Below the pieces are notes generated by a model. That model had not been told where the DNA came from. It saw only the letters and a program-made list of their open reading frames with translations, and ran no database searches. A program made the position numbers and the translations under genes. A stretch of DNA of 58,669 nucleotides from Oleispira sp963933055. GTDB lineage: Bacteria; Pseudomonadota; Gammaproteobacteria; Pseudomonadales; Oceanobacteraceae. Positions within the stretch are counted from its first letter, which is position 1. Each line of letters starts with the position of its first letter. The stretch is taken from the NCBI GenBank assembly GCA_963933055.1, contig CAWVSY010000020.1, positions 1-58,669 of the forward strand, in the 5' to 3' direction. Shown in pieces: positions 33,302 through 41,813 of the stretch.

Positions 33302-35062
33302 TTATGATTTTTCTTCTAACTGAAACTGTAACTCAGCCAAACGGCGGTAAAGTGCTGATGATTCCAGTAATTCATCGTGGCTACCTACATCCACTAACCG
33401 GCCTTGATCAAAAACAGCAATGCGATCGACATGCCTGACGGTGGCTAAGCGATGAGCAATAATAAGAGTCGTTCTCCCTTTCATCAATACATCTAGAGCT
33501 TGTTGAACGTAGTATTCACTTTGAGCATCAAGAGCACTGGTTGCTTCATCCAACAATAATATTTTAGGATCACGCAATATAGCACGGGCAATTGCGAGTC
33601 TCTGTTTTTGGCCTCCTGAAAGCTTAACGCCTTGTTCGCCTAAAAAAGATTGATAGCCATCTGGAAGTTGCTCGATAAATTCAGCGGCATTGGCAGCTTT
33701 TGCAGCGGCTAATACTTCCGCGTCGGTTGCATTAGGACGCCCGTATTTTAAATTCTCCAAAACATTCGCACTGAATAAAACGGGCTGCTGAGGTACCAAG
33801 GCAAATTGGCTACGCAATGCTTGCAAATTCCATGTCGATAATGATTTCCCTGAAATTTTAATATCACCACTTTTAGGATCACGAAAGCGTAATAGCAAAT
33901 CAAACAAGGTCGATTTACCGGCACCAGAGGGGCCAACCAATGCAATACTCTCTCCGGCTTTTATAGAAAGATTTAACTTTGTTAAAGCATCTGTATTGGG
34001 TCGTGATGGATAGGCATAAGTCAGATTCTTAAATTCAATCAATACTTGACTATCGATTAATACTTTATTATTCGACGGTTCTATTGAATTGTCATTTTCT
34101 TTAGGAGAAAAAATATCAGACTCAGTAGCCAGCAATTCGCGAATACGTTCAGCCGCACCTGCTGCACGCTGTACTTCACCATACACTTCCGTCACCGCGG
34201 CTAATGAACCTGCCACCATGATCGCGTAAAAAACAAACGCGGCTAAATCACCCGCAGATAGCTCTCCTGCGATAACATCACTGCCGCCAACAAATAACAT
34301 ACCGGCAACCGCTCCCATGACCAACATCATAACCATGGCAATTAAAGCTGCGCGCTGACGAATGCGTTTTAAGGCGACCTCAAACGCTCCTTCCGCCGCT
34401 TCACTGAATTGCTCATTCACTCGATCTTCACGGGTAAACGCTTGCACAACTTTAATATGCTGTAGACTTTCTCCTGCCCAGGCACCAACAGAGGCAATTT
34501 TATCTTGGCTATCACGAGATAACTTTTTCACTTTTCGGCCAATATAAATCAGTGGAAAAATAATAAAAGGAACCACCAGCAATACAATCATCGTCAATTT
34601 AACATTGCTAATAAACATCAAGGTCAAACCACCCATAAAGGTGAGAGTATTACGCAAAGCAAATGAAAAGGAAGAACCAATAACCGTCTGTAATAAGGTC
34701 GTATCGGTCGTCACTCGACTTTGAATTTCACCGGCTAAGTTATCTTCAAAAAAACTGGGGGGCAAACTGATCAAATGCGAATAGAGTTTCTTGCGAATGT
34801 CTGCAATCACTCGCTCACCTAACCAAGAAATCATATAAAAACGAAAATAGGCTCCTATCGACATCGCTACAATAATAACGCCAACAAGTGTTAACGCATT
34901 CGCCAAACCGAGGGTTGATTGATTAGAAAAGCCTTCATCAATCATCAATTTAATCCCCTGCCCTAAAGACAATGTGAGCGAGGCCGTAAAAATAAGAGCA
35001 ACAATCGCAATGACTAAACGCAAACGATAAGGTCGAACGAACTGCCATAACCACATTAACAT
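33302..35062 (-). CDS. ABC exporter, fused membrane and ATPase domains (MsbA-like)
   Basis: 586 residues: six transmembrane helices in the first 310 residues, then an ATPase domain with Walker A GPSGAGKST, signature LSGGQKQR, Walker B ILLLDEATSALD and the His switch in IIAHR. This half-transporter works as a homodimer; the family moves lipids, peptides or drugs out of the inner membrane. The start at 35062 has AAGAGG 8 nt upstream. It is divergent from the Bcr/CflA pump and has no accessory genes, so substrate is open; true MsbA is usually followed by lpxK, which is absent here. Confidence 0.9.
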   Translation of the reverse strand: MLMWLWQFVRPYRLRLVIAIVALIFTASLTLSLGQGIKLMIDEGFSNQSTLGLANALTLVGVIIVAMSIGAYFRFYMISWLGERVIADIRKKLYSHLISLPPSFFEDNLAGEIQSRVTTDTTLLQTVIGSSFSFALRNTLTFMGGLTLMFISNVKLTMIVLLVVPFIIFPLIYIGRKVKKLSRDSQDKIASVGAWAGESLQHIKVVQAFTREDRVNEQFSEAAEGAFEVALKRIRQRAALIAMVMMLVMGAVAGMLFVGGSDVIAGELSAGDLAAFVFYAIMVAGSLAAVTEVYGEVQRAAGAAERIRELLATESDIFSPKENDNSIEPSNNKVLIDSQVLIEFKNLTYAYPSRPNTDALTKLNLSIKAGESIALVGPSGAGKSTLFDLLLRFRDPKSGDIKISGKSLSTWNLQALRSQFALVPQQPVLFSANVLENLKYGRPNATDAEVLAAAKAANAAEFIEQLPDGYQSFLGEQGVKLSGGQKQRLAIARAILRDPKILLLDEATSALDAQSEYYVQQALDVLMKGRTTLIIAHRLATVRHVDRIAVFDQGRLVDVGSHDELLESSALYRRLAELQFQLEEKS

Positions 35063-35211
35063 AGAGGAACCTCTTCAATAGCACTATGGGGATAGTGTGT
35101 TGCACGCAGCGCTTTAATATTCCAATAAAGCACAAGTAAAAACAGCGTATAATTATCAATTCGATGAGCACCATCGCCCATCATCTTTCATTCACAATAT
35201 TCGGAAATATC

Positions 35212-36459
35212 ATGTTCGAGAATACAACGCTCGAGAATAAAATGTCAGTATCTTCTATTCGATCACTCGCTATATTGCTCGCCATGTTAACCGCGGTCGC
35301 ACCTTTTGCTATCGATATGTATTTACCCGCCATGAAATTGATGGCAAGCGATTTGTCGACCGCCATTCATTATGTAGAAATAAGCATCAGTACATTCTTA
35401 TTTGGCTTTGCCATTGGCCAACTTACTGGTGGCCCTTTATCCGATAAATTCGGGCGCAAGCCTATTATTGCTATTGGCTTGTCTTTGTTTTCACTGACGA
35501 GTTTAATGCTGACACAAACAGAGAGCATCGACCAATTGCTTCTTTTAAGAGCTTTTCAAGCCATTGGCGGCGGCATGGCAACGGTAAATTCATCTGCCAT
35601 TATACGTGATTTATTCACAGGCGATGAAATGGCCAAGGTCTTATCCATGGTCGCAATTGTTATGATGTCGGCCCCTCTTATTGCCCCCATGTTAGGCACG
35701 TTAATTCTTAGTGTGTTTAACTGGCAAACGATTTTTCTCATTTTATCTATTTATGCATTGTGCATCATGCTGCTATTACTGTGGCGTTTACCTGAAACAA
35801 ATACCTTATCAAAACGTAAGCAAAGAAAGTCAGAAGGCCCAAAAACTAAATTATGGGACGCTTACAAGCAAGTACTAACTCACCGCAAAGCGATGGGGTA
35901 CGTCATGGCCATAAGCTTTAGTTTTAGCGGGATGTTTGTATTTATTACCGCCTCTGCGTTCGCTTATATGGAATATTTCTCCGTCAGCCCAGAAACCTTT
36001 CCATTTATATTTGGCGCTAATGTTGTTGTGATGATGCTGATGAATCGCATCAATATTTGGGCATTAAATTATTATTCATCTACCACAATTTTAGCCACAG
36101 GTTTAACCCTGCAAATACTGTGTGGCATAGGTCTTATTATTGCGAGCTATTTAGCGCCGAGTCTTTATCTGATTGTTGGATTAATTATGATATTTGTGGG
36201 TTCAATTGGCTTAGTGGCTGCGAATGCCACGGCAGGCACTCTGAATTTTTTCCCCAACATCAGTGGCACCGCAACCGCTGTTATCGGCGTTACTGAGTTC
36301 ACATTAGGCGCACTGGTAGGTTTACTTTGGTCTTATTTGCACGAGCTGCAATTTATCGCGACACAACAGCATACACTCAGCCCTATGGCTTGGGTAATGA
36401 CATCTTGCGCGTTCATTGGTTTAGCAGGGCTCACAATACTATCAAGACCAAAACTCTAA
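35212..36459 (+). CDS. Bcr/CflA family MFS drug efflux transporter
   Basis: 415 residues from the ATG at 35212, about 12 transmembrane helices. The first loop has TAVAPFAIDMYLPAMKLMASDL and the motif GGPLSDKFGRKPI, and helix 4 carries RAFQAIGGGMATVNSSAIIRD, diagnostic of the Bcr/CflA group. The frame is open to an ATG at 35164, but a TATAAT (35148-35153) lies only 10 nt upstream of it, while 35212 has GGA at proper distance; 35242 is a third choice. Divergent from the ABC exporter. Confidence 0.9.
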   Translation: MFENTTLENKMSVSSIRSLAILLAMLTAVAPFAIDMYLPAMKLMASDLSTAIHYVEISISTFLFGFAIGQLTGGPLSDKFGRKPIIAIGLSLFSLTSLMLTQTESIDQLLLLRAFQAIGGGMATVNSSAIIRDLFTGDEMAKVLSMVAIVMMSAPLIAPMLGTLILSVFNWQTIFLILSIYALCIMLLLLWRLPETNTLSKRKQRKSEGPKTKLWDAYKQVLTHRKAMGYVMAISFSFSGMFVFITASAFAYMEYFSVSPETFPFIFGANVVVMMLMNRINIWALNYYSSTTILATGLTLQILCGIGLIIASYLAPSLYLIVGLIMIFVGSIGLVAANATAGTLNFFPNISGTATAVIGVTEFTLGALVGLLWSYLHELQFIATQQHTLSPMAWVMTSCAFIGLAGLTILSRPKL

Positions 36460-36479
36460 AATATAAACCTAAGATACTG

Positions 36480-36632
36480 CTACGCTGCTTTAGCATAGAC
36501 TTTTGAAGAAATACTGGCTTGCACATTACTCTTCTCGCGCAGCTCGCGGTATTTTTTAGCCTGTGCTTGCTGATGAAGCACGACTTGTAACAAGGTATCG
36601 CCAATAGCATTTTGTAAATCTAATGAACTCAT
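36480..36632 (-). CDS. Small protein of 50 residues, unknown
   Basis: Starts at ATG 36632 with AAGGA 8-9 nt upstream and ends at TAG 36480-36482. The protein begins MSSLDLQNAIGDTLLQVV and continues HQQAQAKKYRELREKSN, ending SKVYAKAA; soluble, helical and basic. Codon choice matches the neighbours. It lies 42 bp downstream of azoR on the same strand, so it may be the second gene of an azoR transcript. Family not recognised. Confidence 0.6.
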   Translation of the reverse strand: MSSLDLQNAIGDTLLQVVLHQQAQAKKYRELREKSNVQASISSKVYAKAA

Positions 36633-36674
36633 GATGGATTCCTTAAATAATAGAGATGAAAAATTGCACCTGGT

Positions 36675-37262
36675 TTAAACCAGCTGTGCAATTTTTTGTT
36701 GTGCAACTTGCACAGCCTGCTCAGCATTAGCACCTGCTTGGCCTTCTGCATAAATGAACTCAACTTCTTGTATGCCAACAAATTTTAAAACTTGCTCAAG
36801 CCACGGGGTTTGATGATCAAAATCGCTATTGGCATACTGCCCACCGCGTGTCGCCACCACATAAGCTTTTTTAACATTAAGTAATCCTTCAGGACCGTTT
36901 TCACCGTAACGGAAACTCACACCCGCGCGGGCAACATGATCAATCCATGCCTTCAATGGAGAAGGTACACTGAAGTTATACATAGGCACCCCTAAAACCA
37001 AGGCATCGGCATCCTGTAGCTCAGTAATATAACCATCAGAACGTTTAACCGCCGTTTGCTGCACAGTATTACGTTGCTCAGCCTCTAACTGAAAACCGGT
37101 AAAAATCTCATTACTTAAATGCCCTAAATTTTCTTGGTTTAAGTCCCGGTAATGAATTTGCGCTTCTTTATTTTGAACAAGTTGGTCAACAACCGACTTA
37201 GCTAAAATAGAAGACGTTGCTTCACGACCAGCAATGCTGGAATCAATGTGTACTATTTTCAT
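36675..37262 (-). CDS. azoR: FMN-dependent NADH-azoreductase (AzoR/AcpD)
   Basis: Flavodoxin-fold quinone/azo reductase. From the ATG at 37262 the 195-residue protein opens KIVHIDSSIAGREATSSILA, the phosphate-binding loop for FMN. It continues with VLGVPMYNFSVPSPLKAWIDHVARAGVSFRYGENGPEGL, the hallmark of the family. The frame extends to 37382, but homologues start at the KIVHID strand. Divergent from a LysR regulator 152 bp away, which probably controls it in response to quinones or electrophiles. Confidence 0.92.
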   Translation of the reverse strand: MKIVHIDSSIAGREATSSILAKSVVDQLVQNKEAQIHYRDLNQENLGHLSNEIFTGFQLEAEQRNTVQQTAVKRSDGYITELQDADALVLGVPMYNFSVPSPLKAWIDHVARAGVSFRYGENGPEGLLNVKKAYVVATRGGQYANSDFDHQTPWLEQVLKFVGIQEVEFIYAEGQAGANAEQAVQVAQQKIAQLV

Positions 37263-37414
37263 AATGCGCGGCTCACTCATTTGAATTGCTGTCTCGATCT
37301 GCAGCATTAAGTTGCTGCTTCGAACTAATGAATCTAGTATATATCTATAAATCTGATTAGGTAGTGGCCAAATCCGATACAATTAATCGTATTTTTAGAT
37401 GAGTTATACTTAAT

Positions 37415-38344
37415 ATGGCTCCGATAGCCCCTTATAAAATGAACATTCCACAAGTATCCCTTGAACAGTGGTCTATGTTCATCGCCGTTGTCGAAGCGGG
37501 AAGCTTCCAAGCGGCCGCCGATAAATTATTAAAAAGCCAAAGCAGCATCAGCTATGCCATGCAAAAGATGCAAGAAGGTTTAGGCGTTAACGTTTTTCAA
37601 CACAAAGGAAGACGCGCTGAACTCACCGATGCAGGACATTTGATGCTGCAAAGAGCGAAAGACTTAATCCATGCAGCGAATGCGGCAGAGACAGTCGCGG
37701 CCAATTTCTCGACCGGCTGGGAGCCACAGATTGGTTTAGTGCTTAGCGAAATATTCCCTAAACACATTCTGCATGAAGCCCTCGAAAAATTTGGCCAGCA
37801 ATGCCCACAAACCCGATTAGAGATTTATATTGAAGTGCTGTCTGGCGTAGACGACAAGCTACGCTCAGGGGAAGCACAAATTGCCATCAACAACATGATC
37901 CCCAGCGGCATGGTAGGCGAGCCTATTATTGCGATGGATTTTGTGCGTGTTGCGCATCCTGACCACCCTTTACATCACCTAGGCCGCTCGATTCATCCCA
38001 GCGATATGAAGCTGCATCGACAAATAGTGATTCGAGATTCAGGCAGCTATCGCCGTGAAAACCGCGGCTGGCTCGGGTCTGACCAACGCTGGACCGTTTC
38101 CAGCATGCTCAACGCCTTTGATTTATTAAAAAAAGGCTTCGGTTCTGGCGTACTCGCAACACACATTGCGCAAGCAGCCATTGATGCTGGCGAATTGAAA
38201 GAATTAGATATCGATGGTGGCGGCCCATTACGCAATACCATGAGCCTTATTTTTGCAGACAAAGCCAATACCGGACCTGCGGCTTTGTTACTGGCTAAAT
38301 TGTTGAAAGAAGCAGCAAAAAATGACAAGTCTGGTAGAATGTAG
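37415..38344 (+). CDS. LysR-family transcriptional regulator
   Basis: 309 residues. The N-terminal winged helix reads LEQWSMFIAVVEAGSFQAAADKLLKSQSSISYAMQKMQEGLGVNVF, followed by a periplasmic-binding-like effector domain of about 200 residues. A second ATG at 37439 is possible. The divergent arrangement with azoR is the usual LysR-target layout; the promoter region 37263-37414 should hold T-N11-A sites, which I did not resolve. Confidence 0.92.
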   Translation: MAPIAPYKMNIPQVSLEQWSMFIAVVEAGSFQAAADKLLKSQSSISYAMQKMQEGLGVNVFQHKGRRAELTDAGHLMLQRAKDLIHAANAAETVAANFSTGWEPQIGLVLSEIFPKHILHEALEKFGQQCPQTRLEIYIEVLSGVDDKLRSGEAQIAINNMIPSGMVGEPIIAMDFVRVAHPDHPLHHLGRSIHPSDMKLHRQIVIRDSGSYRRENRGWLGSDQRWTVSSMLNAFDLLKKGFGSGVLATHIAQAAIDAGELKELDIDGGGPLRNTMSLIFADKANTGPAALLLAKLLKEAAKNDKSGRM

Positions 38345-38415
38345 CTAGACTTTTATTAATACCTGTTTCTTATTCTAATTAGAATACACATAGAACAATC
38401 CACCGAGGCTTTCCC

Positions 38416-39816
38416 TTGTCTGCTGAAATAACTTCCTTCTCTGATTTTTTTATTCACGATCGTATCGAAAAGGCCCTTGATAACCTTAGGCTTACTGTTC
38501 CTACTGACGTGCAGAAAGCCTCTATTCCTCATGCCTTAGATGGCAAGGACCTTCAGGTTTGTGCTGAAACGGGCAGTGGTAAAACATTGGCCTACATCAT
38601 GCCAATGATGCAAAAATTCTTAGAATCTAAGTCCGTTATTCAAGGGACTCGGGGTTTAATTTTGTGTCCGACGCGTGAATTAGCACGCCAAGTATTTAAG
38701 GCGACTAAGCAGTTCACTGACGTGACAGGAATGAACGTCGGTTTATTAACCGGTGGGGACGACTTTAAATTCCAAGCGGCGATGTTGCGTAAGAATCCAG
38801 AATTCATCGTTTCAACACCAGGTCGTTTAGTTGATCATATTAAACGTCGCTCAACCGATTTAGTCGGTCTTGAGATTTTGGTTCTTGATGAAGCCGATCG
38901 CATGCTAGACATGGGTTTCGCCGAAGACATGGAAATCATCTCGGGCGAATGTAACGAAGGCCACCGCCAAACGTTATTATTCTCTGCGACCTTGCATCAC
39001 AAAGGCATCGCTCGCGTAGCGGCTAAAGTTCTCAACAATCCGATGGAAATTACCACGGCAACGGTTCGAGACAAGCACGACAATATTAAGCAACAAGCGA
39101 TTTTAGCCGATGACGGCGCTCATAAAGACCGTCTTTTAAGCTGGTTACTATCGAATGATGACTATGAAAAAGCCATTATTTTCACCAATACACGTACAGA
39201 ATCAGAACGCTTAAACGTATTCTTACGTCAGCACAGCTGTCGTTGTGCGGTATTACACGGTGAATTAAGCCAAGATCAACGTAACGCAACCATGCAGTTA
39301 TTCCGCGAAGGTAAGATCAACGTCTTAGTTGCGACCGATGTTGCTTCTCGTGGCTTGGATGTTAAAGGCATCGATTTGGTTGTGAACTACGACATGGCAC
39401 GTAAAGGCGATGATTATGTTCACCGTATTGGTCGTACTGGCCGTGCTGGCGAAACCGGTACAGCGATTTCTTTGATTAACCATACTGAATGGAATTTAAA
39501 AGCCGCCATCGAGCGCTACATTAAGCAAGAGTTCGAGCCTCGCGTTATTAAAGAATTGAAAGGCGCTTATAGCGGCCCTAAGCGCTTAAAAGCGTCTGGT
39601 AAAGCGGCAGGTGTTAAGAAGAAGAAAGCAGGCCCAGGTCGCGATAAGCGTCCAGGTAAAAACAATGCTATTCCTGCCAAGAAAAAAGTCAGTGCGAAGA
39701 AAGCGAATGGCCCACGCCCTAGTCGCCCTAAGCCAAGCAGCTTGATGGATGACTCAGGTTTTGCACCGATTAAGAAAAAGAAGAATGCGCCTGCTCCACA
39801 GACAAAAGATGACTAA
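38416..39816 (+). CDS. DEAD-box RNA helicase (SrmB-like), TTG start
   Basis: 466 residues with the complete motif set: Q-motif region PTDVQKASIPHAL, AETGSGKT (I), PTRELARQ (Ia), TPGRLVDH (Ib), DEAD (II), SAT (III), ATDVASRGLD (V) and HRIGRTGRAG (VI). A Lys/Pro/Gly-rich basic tail (about 390-466) should bind RNA. The start must be TTG at 38416: GAGG lies 8 nt upstream, and the first in-frame ATG falls after motif I. SrmB in E. coli helps 50S assembly; the tail and spacing fit SrmB, but RhlE/RhlB-like alternatives exist. Confidence 0.92.
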   Translation: MSAEITSFSDFFIHDRIEKALDNLRLTVPTDVQKASIPHALDGKDLQVCAETGSGKTLAYIMPMMQKFLESKSVIQGTRGLILCPTRELARQVFKATKQFTDVTGMNVGLLTGGDDFKFQAAMLRKNPEFIVSTPGRLVDHIKRRSTDLVGLEILVLDEADRMLDMGFAEDMEIISGECNEGHRQTLLFSATLHHKGIARVAAKVLNNPMEITTATVRDKHDNIKQQAILADDGAHKDRLLSWLLSNDDYEKAIIFTNTRTESERLNVFLRQHSCRCAVLHGELSQDQRNATMQLFREGKINVLVATDVASRGLDVKGIDLVVNYDMARKGDDYVHRIGRTGRAGETGTAISLINHTEWNLKAAIERYIKQEFEPRVIKELKGAYSGPKRLKASGKAAGVKKKKAGPGRDKRPGKNNAIPAKKKVSAKKANGPRPSRPKPSSLMDDSGFAPIKKKKNAPAPQTKDD

Positions 39817-39848
39817 AGTAGGCAGATTAGCGTAGCTGAATGCTGGAT

Positions 39849-39933
39849 GTTAATTTTGTAGGGCTCAGCGATCACATGGATGTGATCGCTGAGCCTACAG
39901 GGACGTACTTGCTGCGTCCCTAACAAAATTCAA
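39849..39933. repeat. 85-bp structured repeat with terminal inverted repeats, copy A
   Basis: Nested dyads: the ends GTTAATTTTGTAGGG (39849-39863) and, inverted, CCCTAACAAAATTCAAC (about 39918-39933) pair with each other. Inside, 39857-39877 pairs with 39880-39899, and 39900-39905 (GGGACG) pairs with 39915-39920. A related copy lies at 57351-57435. It sits just after the helicase gene and may also act as its transcript end. Confidence 0.8.
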
Positions 39934-39970
39934 CAGGCAGAAAGAACAAAACGCTAATAATCTGCACTTT

Positions 39971-40588
39971 TTAATGAAGCACACTCGCATCAACATCTTC
40001 AGCAAATTCGGCCGGCAATACACACACCCGATTCAGAATTAACAAACTATGGCTTGGCATAATCACCTCTTGCTCATCCTCCGATAAATCTGCGGAAGCA
40101 GAAGAAACAATGTCATCTAGCAAAACCACCGTCGCATCAATAGAATCCAGAGCAACAATAACCGCGCTGTAAAAACCGTATTTCGTATTAATAGAAATTA
40201 AATCACCAACCTCTACTTCTTTGCGGTAAGTCATAAAATCCTCACCTTCCAATTCATCCCCTGGCCAAGGCGTATGAAAACGAGCCGTTGCAACCAGGTT
40301 AATCAAGCCTTGAACCATACCGTCTTCGATATCAAGCTGAATGTCTTTCTCTGTAACATTCATCACCTTATTTAATAAGCTCATGAATAACGCACTATCT
40401 TCTTCAGACCAGCGCAAATCAATCGGATTTTGATGATAGATAGAAGGTTTAAACGAGACATCAATCGCGTACTCAATCGCAACTTTGTCAGCTTCCTCAC
40501 CACGAGGCATAAGAACACTAACAACATCTAAATCAGAGTTCTGCTCATTGGCTAAGCGCCAAAATAAAGGTTGTAATATGGCATTCAT
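39971..40588 (-). CDS. Hypothetical protein, about 205 residues
   Basis: Soluble and acidic, with no signal peptide. The ATG at 40588 has GAGGAG 9 nt upstream; a GTG at 40597 is too close to that site. The segment SFKPSIYHQNPIDLRWSEEDSALFMSLLNKVMNV and a beta-rich C-terminal half (VEVGDLISINTKYGFYSAVIVALDS) suggest a two-domain protein, the second SH3-like. I do not recognise the family. It stands alone between the repeat and a divergent lipoprotein gene. Confidence 0.7.
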   Translation of the reverse strand: MNAILQPLFWRLANEQNSDLDVVSVLMPRGEEADKVAIEYAIDVSFKPSIYHQNPIDLRWSEEDSALFMSLLNKVMNVTEKDIQLDIEDGMVQGLINLVATARFHTPWPGDELEGEDFMTYRKEVEVGDLISINTKYGFYSAVIVALDSIDATVVLLDDIVSSASADLSEDEQEVIMPSHSLLILNRVCVLPAEFAEDVDASVLH

Positions 40589-40797
40589 GACCTTCACTCC
40601 TCACATATCGCTTTCTCTAGTTATCGTTCAATTTATACAAGGCTTTAGCAAATAATTACAAGTAATACCGACTAATTAGCCACAATATTAGTTAAATATC
40701 GTAGCCAATGGTCATTAAGTCAAGAAAGAGCAATAAGTTCACTTGTTTGTCAAAAATGGTACTATCTAAGAAAAAATCATTAAGGACATTCCATAAT

Positions 40798-41751
40798 ATG
40801 AAGCAAACTTTGCGCCTACTACCATTAACCGCCCTTTTAACCGCGAGCTTAATGACCGGCTGTGCAACAAAAGTTGCCAATTTAGACTCAATTGAGCGGG
40901 CCTCAAATCAAGATGCTGCCATAGCCGATGAGTCTGCTGCCAAGAGTATTCAACGTGCGCAGATGAGCATAGAATTAGGGAAAACCGAAGACCTTGCCTA
41001 TTACGCACCACGCCACCTCAATATTGCGCAAGAAAAGCTCATTCAAGCTCGTAAAATGCATACCTCTGGAGATCCTGACGGCGAAGTTAAGCCCGTTGCC
41101 ATGATGTCTAAAAAGACGATTGAAGCCGGTTTGAAAAACAAAAAAATCGTAATTTCAACCCTTCGTCCAGCGCTGAAACACAAACAAAAACTACAAGAAA
41201 TCAAAGCCGATAAATATTACCCAGAAGATTATAAAAATATCACAGCGACTATTGTTCATTTAATTGACCTAATCGAAGCAGGTAAAATATCAGAAGCTCA
41301 AGCAGGCCAAAGAAAATTACTGCCTCTCATGCATACGAATGAAGTCAATACGATTGAATATATTCAGCTTAAATCCATCAAAGATCAACTAAGCAATATC
41401 AAAAGCAAAGGTGGCAATACGATTGCACCGAGTAGCTGGGCTACTGCACAACGTAGCTTATTAACAGCCCAAAACGTCATCGCAAAAACGCCTCGTGCCA
41501 AAAAACAAATTCTATCGGCGACTCACGATGCTCAACGCGCTGCTGATCATGCCAATGTGATTACTGATTTTTCAAACGAACTTAATAATGCCAATAGTGA
41601 TAACGCCGAAGCGATTGCACTAAAAGTTGAACGCTGGTTATACCGCGTATCGGTTGCCCTAAAACATGACGATATTCGCCATCGTCCATTCGACGAGCAA
41701 GCCGCAATACTGGCAACCGAAGTTGAACAAGTAATGCGTAAAAGCCGTTAA
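40798..41751 (+). CDS. Lipoprotein with helical repeats (DUF4398-like N-terminus)
   Basis: 317 residues from ATG 40798, with AAGGA about 11 nt upstream; the frame extends to 40708 without a credible site. Signal with lipobox LMTGC, so lipid-anchored. The mature protein is almost all alpha-helical: SAAKSIQRAQMSIELG and YYAPRHLNIAQEKLIQARKM resemble the DUF4398 helical hairpin of envelope proteins. No OmpA domain follows. Function unknown. Confidence 0.75.
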   Translation: MKQTLRLLPLTALLTASLMTGCATKVANLDSIERASNQDAAIADESAAKSIQRAQMSIELGKTEDLAYYAPRHLNIAQEKLIQARKMHTSGDPDGEVKPVAMMSKKTIEAGLKNKKIVISTLRPALKHKQKLQEIKADKYYPEDYKNITATIVHLIDLIEAGKISEAQAGQRKLLPLMHTNEVNTIEYIQLKSIKDQLSNIKSKGGNTIAPSSWATAQRSLLTAQNVIAKTPRAKKQILSATHDAQRAADHANVITDFSNELNNANSDNAEAIALKVERWLYRVSVALKHDDIRHRPFDEQAAILATEVEQVMRKSR

Positions 41752-41813
41752 TAAATTCAGGCTTAAAGTAGCTCCTTTTTTGTGCTCTAACCAGGGCATT
41801 TTAAGCAGCCATT

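Noticed and set aside
33302..36459. Divergent ABC exporter and MFS pump as one resistance island
   Set aside because: Both are common chromosomal transporters with no mobile-element signs or shared regulator.
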